Shown here: positions 48,211-58,512 of the stretch, in pieces
Layout: each line of letters begins with the position of its first letter
How positions within the stretch are numbered: the stretch's first letter is position 1
DNA from: Protea cynaroides
Taxonomy: Eukaryota; Streptophyta; Magnoliopsida; Proteales; Proteaceae
DNA: 64,000 nt
Reading direction: 5' to 3'
Assembly: GCA_028583415.1 (NCBI GenBank)
Contig: CM053269.1
Location: forward strand, 57,339,007 to 57,403,006
Translations under genes and position numbers: made by a program
The notes under the pieces: model-generated
Database searches by the model: none
What the model saw: the letters and a program-made list of their open reading frames with translations, nothing else
What the model was told of the DNA's origin: nothing

Positions 48211-48309
48211 CCCCAAGATGGGTAGTTAAGTTGGTAAAGACCAACACCTCAAAAGGTCATGAACCTCAATTCTACTTGAGCCTATCCATATATGTAAAAA
48301 AAAAAAAAG
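48211..48309 (+). mobile_element. tRNA-derived SINE
   Basis: CCCCAAGATGGGTAGTTAAG is followed by TTGGTAAAGACCAACACCTC, AAAAGGTCATGAACCTCAAT and an A run. It aligns closely with the minus-strand copy at 8494-8620. GAACTAA on the left (48204-48210) recurs at 48318-48324 and may be the TSD. Confidence 0.65.
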
Positions 48310-49166
48310 CTGCTCACGAACTAAGGCCTTGGGTTGAGCATTGTGCGGGTTGAAAACCCAATTCCAGCCCGACCCAAGTCGCTATTGTGATTTGTGAAGT
48401 TTCATTTTTATCTTTTACCTTGAAGAAGAACTAAACAACCACATCGTTTCGTAGGGCACCCCGCAGTGGCCAGGCATGAAATATCTAAGGCTATTTTTTG
48501 ATGCTGAAAAAAGAAAGAAAAACAAAAGACAAAAATAATAAATAATCAATTTATATATTTATGTATTTTCTACTTCAGTTTTTTTTTTTTTCTTGACATT
48601 CAAACACAGCACGAAGACGACTTGGATTCTCTCCTGTTGCACAGTCACACCAACCGTCCATCGGATAAATTGAGAGGCTCATCCTAACCCATCCGGTGAA
48701 CCACTGACGGACTGGGCGATTGACTGGTGAAGATCCTTTTTCCCTAGCCACTTAGTTCAATGGTTTTATTGATATGTAGGGGTATTTTTGTAACTATATG
48801 TCACCACAAGGTCAAGTGAGACCCATGTATTATTTTGTCTGTGTATTTGTGGATCCAAATTGTCTCCTCCGAGAGAGGCGGCTGCAACCAGCTTATGCCC
48901 CCGACAGGTGGGCATCGGCTGAATCCAAACCATCCAATCCAAATCCAAGCCTTCTCTTCATCTCTCACCTCATATTCTGACTGGACGGTTCGGATTCACT
49001 TAACGCCCACGTGTCGAGCATCAACTGGTCATAGTATCGTCTCCTGCCGATCCTGGCAGGATGATCCTGTATTTGTTAGCATTTATGGTCTGTACAAACA
49101 ACGGAGTCTAACCCTGGTGAAGAAGCTCAGGACATCGGGATCCACATTGTCTCTTCCCTGAGATTT

Positions 49167-49340
49167 GGGAGGAGGGGCGGCGACCCCAGTGGATGGTCGC
49201 CACGTGAGGTCGGATGAATCCGACTCCTCCATTCGAGTCGATAAGTCGAGCCGACAAGGGAGTGTCGCCTCTAACGGAGGGGTTAGATGAATCCAACCCT
49301 CATATGATGACCATCCACTGGGGTCGCCGTCCCTCCTCCC
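49167..49340. repeat. Fold-back element upstream of the coiled-coil gene
   Basis: 33-base arms (49167-49199 and 49308-49340), core CGGCGACCCCAGTGGATGGT, pair with about two mismatches around a spacer of about 108 bp. Outside the arms, ATTGTCTCTTCC and AATCGTCTCCTCC extend the symmetry. The short ORFs across it on both strands are mirror images caused by the inverted repeat. Confidence 0.75.
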
Positions 49341-49586
49341 TCCTTCCTGATCAGGGAGGAGACGATTTGAATTCCAGGACACCCGGGGGGGTTTGGGGTC
49401 CTGGGATCCTACACATGGGCTGATGTACGGTGAGGATTAACTGGAAACCCTCGCCCTCAAGAGGAGTGGAAGGGCGTAATGCATAGGCACAGAATCCTCT
49501 TTGTCGCCATTTGATCTGGGAAACTTGAATATCTGTTTCGGGAGCCTTCAAATTGGAAGCTGAACCAGACAGCGATTACATTGTAG

Positions 49587-50099
49587 GTATGTCTCCCATT
49601 ATTTTTCGTTTTTATGAGATTTAATCACTAGACTTCCTGGACTCTCATTCGATCAATCAAAGAATAATAGGCGGATTGCACTTAGAATGGTTTCGGAGGT
49701 TTTTCCCGGATCCAGAAATTTGTAAAACCTTGGAGTTGAGATTCACTACATCAAATTTCTGCTTCTATTTCTTGATAATGTTTGACCTCGAAAATGTAAT
49801 AAAATGGGATCAAGTTCGAAGTTGTGAGCATTTTTTAACACTTAATCGGTTTGACGCTGAATAGTGAATTGGTTTCAATGTCTACTGATTTATGTTATTT
49901 GTGATAATTGTTGTTCTGATTTCTCGAAGACGATCTGTTTATTTGGATCTATGAACAGATAGAAAGCAGTTCGCTTTCATAGATATTTAGCTTTCGTTAT
50001 ATTCAGATCCGTTTGCTTCTCAGGTTCATCATTGACTGAGATTTCTCTCTATAGTGTGTAGAAAAAGACAATAAGTGTTACTGTTGGATTTATTGGCAG
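49587..50099 (+). promoter_or_regulatory. Probable 5' UTR intron of the coiled-coil gene
   Basis: Donor TTGTAG before GTATGT and acceptor TTTATTGGCAG before GTGAACC define a 513-bp intron upstream of the ATG at 50204. The tract between is T-rich with no long ORF. Predicted only from splice consensus. Confidence 0.45.
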
Positions 50100-50203
50100 G
50101 TGAACCGGATAGAGACATTGTCTTAGTAGCCAGGGAACTTTGCGATTAGACGGATTTCTTATTTTTTTATAAGCTGGTTCTGTGTCCCTAAGAATTTGAG
50201 CCG

Positions 50204-50751
50204 ATGGATGACGAGAAAAAGAAAAATAAGAACAAGAAAAAGAGAGGCAAGCAAAATAAAGCTGTGAAAGATGCGTTGGGTGGTGCTGGAGGAACATCTT
50301 CTCTAGAGCGTAATCATGTGGATTCTATCGAACAGAACCACTGCAACCATGTTTCTGGGAGTGTGGACGTTCAAGCACCTGGAGTGATGGAAACAGTTGT
50401 AAGCTTGGAGAGACAACATGATGATGGTGAGAAAAGCGTAAGTATTGATTTTGATTGCCATAATTCACACCTCTTTTAAAATCTGAAAAATTCAACTGAT
50501 CTTGGATTTGATGATGCATACTTGCATTTAGACGTAGATGGGCGCCCCAGCAGGCCCCCCTTCTATACTTACTTCCTTAGGAAAACTTCGAGTGCATGGG
50601 TTTCGGATTTTTTTATGGATTTGGTACAATGCATATGGATATTTGTATAAACATTAAATTATCAATAAGTTCAACATAATCAAGCACGCTACAATTCCTT
50701 GACCTTGAGAAATTGTTACTACATGGTCTTAAAACTTTCATCATAGATGGC

Positions 50752-50820
<69 letters not shown>

Positions 50821-53800
50821 TTTTAAATGTGGGTTTCACTAATTTCACTCAACATGGATGTTCTTCATTCCTTAAAATATTTTCAATAAAGAAAAACTTA
50901 AGTTATTTGCTGCATATGAAGAGAATCAAAATGAAGAGGTTTAGCCATGTGGGGAATTTTGTGGATGTGGGCTTCAGATCCACAAAAAGGTAGCTTCATA
51001 TGAGATGGAGCGAGTAAGGTAGTATGGGATCTCATTAGTCATTCCCAAGTCCCAACCATAGTTGTCAAGGCATCGCCTAGGCGTCATATGGTCTAGGTGA
51101 TGAATCTCCTTGTGAATGTTTAAAAAGCAATCGCTTAGGTATCGCCTTGAACGTTCTAAAGGCTTGGGCAGTGGCCTTGTTGCTGATGTGTAGGTAAATC
51201 ATTAATTAAATGAAAATTTTCACATACCTCCCTTAAGGTTTTCGCTTACCCTCAATTCAACCCTCCCCCATTATCGGCCATGCACTGTTAAGTTCCCTAA
51301 CGGAAAAGGAGAAAAGAGTTTTTTACCCTTATATTAAAAACCAGTTCGAAAGTACATTATAGTATTGCTCTTACACTCTTGTTTATTACTTGTATGCTAT
51401 TATGTTCAAACTTCTTAGTTTATTAATTTGTGTTTTTTTGTTTTTTATAAATATGCTTCTTTATGTCCTATAATTTATCCATTATTTGTTGGTTTTCTCT
51501 TATTTATTAGGTTATGCCTTAAATGTTGATTCTTTATGTAGCATACTGCATATATATAAATATTGATATAGCATTGATATTTTAGAAATAAAAAAATACA
51601 CTGGGAATACCTTGGTCGCTTAGGCAACGCCTAGGCTCTTTGGATGGTCTCAAACGCCTTGGGTTGCCTTGTCGCCTTGACAACTATGCTCCCAACACCA
51701 GATGGAAATCTAATTTTCCAAACAGTCATAGATGTGGGAGTCTCATTACAAACATAAGAGGGAGGATTCAGCCCATAAGAAAATTAAAATTACCTTGAAA
51801 AATTTTCACTTTTGAATTTATCTTAAACTAGGATTATAAGGCTAGTTATAGGGCCTTTCAAGGGTGCTCCTAATGTGAATCTCAATCTCTTTAATATGCA
51901 CCTTACAAGTATATTACGTTGTCAGCAGTTATGGCTTAAGGGAGAGGAGATAATTTTAGAGTGTATAACAAATGTCAAATAAACAAACTAGTTTAAGATT
52001 GTATAACAAAAATAAATTAAACAAAGAAGAGTACACATCAATTAAAAAAACAATTGCGCACACACTAACACAGATACATAACACAGATACATGTCTAACT
52101 ATATGCGAATTGAGAAAGATTGTTTTAAGCTTGGTCTTTTGGACCGTACTCGATCAAGCTCAATTTTAGATAATTGCTTTGAGGAGAATCCAGGTCTAGT
52201 GGGCATTGCATGGATAGTATTTCATGATATCTATGGTGCTTCATGCACCTACATTGGTTAGTGGATGTTAATGAGTCTACTGGGTTTATGTCCGAGATGC
52301 TCTCTCTTCTCTTGGAACTTGCCATTTCGTTCTCCTCAGGTTTTCTTAAAGTTATTCTCCAGACTGATTGATTCATCAATTGATAGTGGCTGATTTCCTT
52401 AAAGGGGATGTTGTCTTTGGGGATACGATAAAATGAGGTGCATGCTGTAGTATCTGAATCAAACCTCTCGTTTCCATGGGTGTCATCCAACATGCTAACT
52501 TATTAGGTTATTAAGAGGGTTATTTAGGCAACAAATGGATGGGGTTTCTCTTCCTCCGGCATTTTTTTTTAAAAATTTATTTTGTAGGTTGTCCTTTGGA
52601 ACCGCTCAAAAGTACTTTAGATCAGAAGCTGTTATCAACACTTTGAAGAACAATTGCATGAAGCTAGGTGTTTTGCTAACCTAAAGCGCAAGGATTAAGC
52701 TTTAAGAGCCTGTCTTTGTGAAATGAGTTACTGATCTAATGACTGAAATGTAGTAATGATTTCTACTAGACTAGCCCAATATAGAATGGAGTTATCCAAA
52801 TTGCAAACCCATGTCCCAAGTCTAAAATAAAGTATCCAGAATTGTAGTACTGTTGACGGAGAAGAGAAAACAATTTTGACTGGTTCATCTGAGGGATAAA
52901 AGGCACTAGCAAGGTTTAAACTTTAAAGTACCGGTATAGCGTATCGTATACTGATATGGTACCTACCGATACAATACGATGCGATATGATACTATATGGC
53001 CGATTCTTAAAATTTGGAGACTCAGTTTTCACTTGTCTCACATTTGATGCCGATACGATACAATACTTATGTGTATGGTATCGATAGCTACCGATACTAT
53101 ACAGCTGATACCTACCGATACTTATAACCATGGGCACTAGTGCTATCAAAATATTCTTTAGTGTTGCAAAGGAGCTGGCTGTGTTAGTGAGTTTTGCTGG
53201 ATGTCGGTGGGTTAACACTTGAGTGAGCCCTTATCCTGTAGCCATAATTTTTGGCTTCCAAAGGGATTTGTTCTTTTCAATCCAACTGATGGCTGATTCA
53301 TCAGTAGAGTCAGCTGTTGACTGGAGAACAGAGTTCTGATTGTCAGATATCATCGACTAACCTAAATGATAATCTTAGCAGCAAAAATTTTCTTGGAACA
53401 TCTTTTCTTTAGGGTTAATTGGCTTTCTTTTACTTTTGTTAGGGGAAATCTCCTTGAGATGGAGCCTGACAGGTGCTCATCATAGTCTAACTGACCAGGA
53501 GAGATTGCCCAGTTGTGATTCAGCTCATGTCTTTGACGTTAGAGGATCAACTGTGGGATCATTTATAGTCTCCTTGCTTACTCCATGTTGACTTGGCTGG
53601 TGACACGACTTCCCAGTGCTGGCTTGAAATCTAGTGAAGAAGAAATGTGATGAAATTAGTCTGACAGTGGGTCATCACGATTCTAACTGATCAGCAGAAA
53701 ATTTTCCAAATTGTGATTCAACTCATTGTCTCTGATGTTGGAGGATCAACCTTGGGAATTGGTTGTAGTCTGTTTACTCCATGTTAACTAGGCTATAAAC

Positions 53801-56800
53801 AGCTCAAAGCAATATTCACTTGCAGTTAATTGAGCAAGAATTTAATGGGGGTACTGGGGGTTGTCTTACTAAGAAACCATGTGATGTAAACAAGAAGCAG
53901 CCCGAGGCAAATAACATACAAGGAAAAAAAAAGATTTTTCAAAATTTATTTCTAAATCTGCATACATGAGTTCACTCTGTCATCACTTAGTAGCACTAAC
54001 TACTGACCGTTTCCAGTGATTTGGATAAGTCAATTATGAGAAAAATGATTCTTCAGGATTTACTTCTTCTAATCCACATACAAGGTTCCAAAACTTGTCA
54101 GCACCTGCTAGCACTAAATGGGTTCACTCTGTCATCACCTAGTAGCACTAATTATTGACCCACTTATTTTGTTTCCAGTGATTTGGATAAGTCAAATAAA
54201 AGAAAAAATGATTTGATTCTTCAGGATTTACTTCTTCTAATCCACATACAAGATTCCAAAACTTGTCATCACTTACTAGCACTAACAACTGATCCATATG
54301 CTTCTGTGTTTGTCTAACGCTTATATATCATACAGCCTGTGTTCATCATATAGTTAATTTATAGAGTTTCAACTTTCAAATATGAGAAGGCGGTAGCAGA
54401 ACAGATGTGTTGCCAGGCTTTACAAAAAGTGCCCCTATATGCCATGTGGCCAAACACTTGGACCTTGATTTTGGTGCACAAGTAGTCCCTATTATTACCA
54501 TAGCAACCCATTTTAGTCTGATCCTAATTTATACGAAAAGCAGGTCAATCTATGGTGAAAAATCAAAGATGAGAGCCATGGTTATGTCTTGCAGTATACA
54601 CAAATAATCGAATACAATTTGGCCATATGATTGAGTGAACTCAACATTTGAACTGTTGCAGATCCAGGAGTGGTGCTACCTATCCATATGATTGGAAGTT
54701 GCCACGTCACCAGCCACATGGCTCAAACCAGTTGGGACGTCTTTGCTAAGCCTGGAAACACATCCTTGCTTCTGCTTTTTTTCCCTTAAAATATTTGAGA
54801 TTGATGCACAAGGGAAGCCAGAAGTTATTATATCGTGACGTCAGTAATAATTACTTTTTAAATGGACAATTGTATCAACAATTAGAAATCTTAATAACAT
54901 TTCAAAAGGTTATATACTTATATTAGCCTAATAAATAATAAGAAACATTAGTCTGTGTTATTGTGTGCATGTGTGCTTATCTTTTGTCGTTATTCCTTGT
55001 TCCTTCTTAAATTTTGTTTCCTAGTTATTTGGTGGTTTTACTGCATAAACTAACTTCATGGGTGCTTTACAGGCCAGTCTAGAAGAGAAAATCAGAGATT
55101 TGCAAAGTGAAAAGGATCTTTTTATCCAGAGGGAGGTATGGTTTTTCTATGCCAAGTTGACATCATTATTTTTCCCGTGGGGGGGGGGGGAGGTTGCTAG
55201 CACGTCTAAAAATTGTCTCCCGTTCCTCAATCCAACAGCTGGAGTTCCTCCAGCACACATCCTGATGTATTGGGATGCGTGCTGGAGGAACTCCAGCTGT
55301 CGGATTGCACTGGAATTCCTCCAGCGGCGGGAGGGGATTTGAGTCCTGCTAGCACTGGCCCACTTAACCTTTTGTGTGCACTTTGTTAGCTTCTCACATC
55401 AGATATGCACTTGAATTTTAATATTTCTAGGATGTTTAGAACAGAAGATAGATTTACAGCAAAATGATTTCTAGGATATTTAACTGTCTGGATGGTCTAC
55501 AGGCTGGTTTGGAGAAGCAAATCATTAACTTACAGAATGAAAAAGATTCCTGGCTGAAAAAGGAGGTAATTATTATTATTTTTATTATACAATATATTTT
55601 TATCTGCATCACTGGATTATGTTTCCTGAAGATCAGGGGCATCGACATTTTAGCCATACATTATTTTCTAACATTGCCTTGATTATATAAATGTGGTTAG
55701 CTTCGATATTTCCGATGATTCTGGGCTTTGGAGTTGATAGTTTAATCATTAATGATGCAGGAAACTTTGGAGGATAAAATCAAACAGTTGTCAGATGAAA
55801 AAGCCTCTTGTATTCTAAAAGGGGTATTTTTCTTCCTGACTTTGTGTGTTTTTTGTTGATGGATTCCAGAAAGAAATATTGATATTTTCACTCTTACTTT
55901 GCTTTCCATGATCTGTAGATATTTGTATGTCTGGGTGTTTTTGTAAATTTACTACTTCTAATACTTGTGCATCACCAATCAGCTAATACAATGGTCTGCA
56001 GGCCAGTTTTGAGGATAGGATTAAACACTTGGAAGATGAGAAAGAGTCCTGGGTCCTAAAAGAGGTATTCTTTTTTGTTATATATATATATATTTTTTTT
56101 TCCCCCAAGATGGATATTGTGACCATTTGAAGGATAAATGTCTGGGTAGTGAGCATATTCAAAATGGCTAGTTTCTTTGGAGGATAAAATCAAACAGTTG
56201 TCAGATGAAAAAGCCTCTTGTATTCTAAAAGGGGTATTTTTCTCCTGACTTTGTGTGTTTGTTGATGGATTCCAGAAAGAACTATTGATATTTTCACTCT
56301 TAGTTTGCTTTCTATGATCTGTAGATGTTTGTATGTCTGCGTGTTTTTGTAAATTTACTACTTCTAATTCTGGTGCATCACCAATCAGCTAATACAATGA
56401 TCTGCAGGCTAGTTTTGAGGATAGGATTAAACACTTGGAAGATGAGAAAGAGTCCTGGGTCCTAAAAGAGGTATTCCTTTTTGTTATAATTTTTTTTCTT
56501 TTTTCCCCAAGATGGATATTGTGACCATTTGAAGGATAAATGTCTGGGTAGTGAGCATATTCAAAATGACTAGTTTCTTTGGTCGTAATCTCATTTAATA
56601 CATTGATGATTCAATTGAATATTTTGGACAATTGTTCCATATTCATTTAACCAACACAGCAGGATAGTTTCATTTCTCTCTATCCATGCATATCATGTTT
56701 TATGTCATATCAATCAAAATATTTTCTCTCTTTCTTTGCTTTTATCATAATCCAGATATTATTCCCATTGCTGTGAAGTATCTCTCATGCAAAAACATTT

Positions 56801-58512
56801 TTAAATTTTTATGGCCTTATGACATTGCATATGTAAAAAAAGGGTGCTACGACAAGCTTATGTTATGGTCATCTTTCTTACAGTTGTCTTATTACTCTTT
56901 GGAGGACAAATACACATCCTTGAAGTCTAAAAATCCTTAAGACTCAGAATAGACTAGTATCCTTGCTATTCTAGAAACTCTCACATCAACAGCTACCATG
57001 TAGGTGCCTGGTATCTGGGTCATCTAGTCCCTGCTGGTTTTTTAACATTAGATTTTTTTTATAATTTCCATTGCCCCATGATGCCGTTTCTTCTCTCTCA
57101 TGATCTTCCCTCCACCCCCCCCCCACATTTCTTTCATTATTCGGGATCTTTATGCAGGAAACTGTACTTAAGCGTTCTGTGTTTTATATGTGCGTATTCA
57201 GTCCTTATCAAGAATCTGATGTTTGTTCCCTTTTTACAGAATTCAATGGAGGAAATGATCGGTAGACTGGATGAAGAGAACACAGAGCTACAGGCAAAGG
57301 TACATTGCTCTACTAAATTGAGTGCTCAGCTTGAGGATTTGGGTTCAAATGTATGTGTGTCATTTTATCCATTCTGGTGCTTGCCTTTTTGGTTCCTTAT
57401 CCTTACTAAGGTGGGTTCCAGCCAATTCTGGGCGTAGACAGTTTATTGGTTTACCTTTTCGGTTTCTGCTAATTTACGCTGCCATTCCGTCTGTCTAGGT
57501 GCATTAGTTGTTCTAAATTCTAATACAGTTGCACGTGTCATTTACTTTTGTTTTTACACCTACTATTGAATTCTGTAGTTATTTCCTTTAATTATGGAAC
57601 TTCATTCTTTTTAGTGCATGTAATCTCTGACCTGATCTCTGACTGGAGTTGGCACTAAGGGAAAAGATAATATTATTTCTTGTAACTAGTAATTTTCTAT
57701 CATCATCGTTTCTTGGTCTGACCCTTTCTGTCATACCCAGCCACGGTTTCAGTTTTTTATAATTGAATATCTCTGGACTTGTTTGTGGATTTTTCACATA
57801 CGTGTAGAATAATTTTTTCTTCTAATGAAAGCCACTATACTCACATTCCTGCTGGTGTTATCCATCCATGCAGTGGGTCCTGCTTATCTGACCTATCACC
57901 AAAATCATGCTTGTTACTCCATTAAGCTATTGCATATTTACATGAGAGTAGGTTCTTCCCTGGGATGCTTTCCATGTATTTTCCGACTGTCAAAAGTGAG
58001 TTGGTGGATATCCTGTATGGAACTGGATTGAAAATCTTAACTAACTTAAAAGTCTGAGGCCCATTAAATTAAGAGGCCACCATGATCATGTCCGATATGT
58101 ATTAGTAATTTAGTATGCTGTCCATCTGTAGAGGCTGTTCTTACTTTTTATGACATATGGTATCTCTCTTTTCTTGTTTCTTTAACATTTTCCTATCCAC
58201 TGTTGGGAGAAATTAATCTTGTTATATCCTCTTACATTTAACATGATCTAAATTTAGAACGCTTTCTATGTATTCGGCATATTCTCTCACTTGTTCACAA
58301 TAAGTACTTGGTAAGCTATCGTAATTGTCATTTTTTCTGATATAGATATTAAAAACGAAGCCTGGCAGGTGAGGAACTTGGAAGAATCTAAGGGTAGCCT
58401 AGTGGAAGAAAAGCAGCATTTGATGGAAACTATTTCTTCTCTTCAGTCACAGCTTCAGCACCTTGAACGGGAGGCTTCCTTTTCTGCATCCTCAACTACA
58501 GAGATATCAAAG
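50204..58512 (+). CDS. Lysine-rich coiled-coil protein, 5' part (3' end beyond window)
   Basis: Not assigned to a named family. Exon 1 (50204-50437) gives 78 residues beginning MDDEKKKNKNKKKRGKQNK, a strongly basic head. Likely exons follow at 53826-53906 (uncertain), 55073-55135, 55503-55565, 55761-55823, 56002-56064, 56408-56470, 57240-57299 and 58369-58512, all in phase 0. Five of these are exactly 63 nt and encode 21-residue coiled-coil modules of one pattern, such as ASLEEKIRDLQSEKD, AGLEKQIINLQNEKDSW, ETLEDKIKQLSDEK and ASFEDRIKHLEDEKESW. The last exon seen (VRNLEESKGSLVEEKQH...) is also heptad-like and ends Ser/Thr-rich. The downstream intron exceeds 5.4 kb and is not closed here. A leader intron is probable (49587-50099). 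A scaffold or tether role is a guess from composition only. Confidence 0.8.
50758..50816. repeat. (AT)n microsatellite, coiled-coil gene intron 1
   Basis: About 29 uninterrupted TA units. Confidence 0.95.
51057..51688. mobile_element. hAT-like element, coiled-coil gene intron 1
   Basis: The terminal inverted repeat CATAGTTGTCAAGGC is exact at both ends. Flanking 8-mers gtcccaac (51049-51056) and ctcccaac (51689-51696) differ at one base. The interior carries repeated CGCCTAGGCG-like words at both ends and a T-rich centre. There is no transposase. Confidence 0.82.
52910..53132. mobile_element. hAT-like MITE with perfect 8-bp TSD
   Basis: Flanked by identical GGCACTAG (52902-52909 and 53133-53140). 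It is 223 bp, begins CAAGGTTTAAA and ends TTATAACCATG, with an interior made of many TACCGATA/TATCGGTA words in both orientations. Confidence 0.8.
53463..53790. repeat. Diverged 196-bp tandem duplication, intron 1
   Basis: CTAACTGACCAG ... TTGTGATTCAGCTCA ... GAGGATCAAC ... TTACTCCATGTTGACT recurs about 196 bases later with many substitutions. Confidence 0.65.
53971..54300. repeat. 152-bp tandem duplication, intron 2
   Basis: TTCACTCTGTCATCAC at 53971 recurs at 54123, followed in both by TTTCCAGTGATTTGGATAAG and ATTTACTTCTTCTAATCCAC. A third partial start (ACTAGCACTAAC) lies near 54275. Confidence 0.85.
55228..55307. repeat. 35-bp-arm hairpin in coiled-coil gene intron
   Basis: Arms 55228-55262 and 55273-55307 pair with only two mismatches around a 10-base loop. 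The core is CTGGAGTTCCTCCAGCAC. Weaker outer symmetry (TGCTAGCA at about 55174 and 55350) suggests a whole fold-back element of about 180 bp. A G run (55179-55190) lies within it. Confidence 0.85.
55765..56582 (+). repeat. Tandem duplication of about 410 bp containing a coding exon
   Basis: The segment from within exon 55761-55823 through exon 56002-56064 and following intron is repeated from 56175. The junction falls on the shared word CTTTGG. The exon copy at 56408-56470 is intact, with one synonymous change (GCC to GCT). The copy of the preceding exon (about 56175-56233) lost its acceptor and first codons and is a pseudo-exon: splicing at the nearest AG would give 62 nt and a frameshift. 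Confidence 0.9.
56884..56940 (+). pseudogene. Possible decayed coiled-coil exon
   Basis: After a good acceptor (TTTCTTACAG), the frame reads LSYYSLEDKYTSLKSKNP and then stops at TAA, with no donor. SLEDKYTSL resembles the repeated module SLEEKIRDL, so this may be a dead module exon or an alternative last exon. Confidence 0.4.

Larger units (their letters stand above)
45174..49560. other. Intergenic, AT-rich, between UBC and the coiled-coil gene
   Basis: Divergent promoter-bearing spacer without a supported gene. Elements found are a Tourist-like MITE (47528-47724), possible SINE (47806-47965), SINE (48211-48309) and fold-back (49167-49340). Bases about 45250-47500 are strongly AT-rich with nothing recognised. 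Confidence 0.5.

Noticed and set aside
49083..49551. Several 60-100-codon ORFs on both strands upstream of the coiled-coil gene
   Set aside because: They mirror each other across an inverted repeat; similar peptides on both strands come from the fold-back arms.
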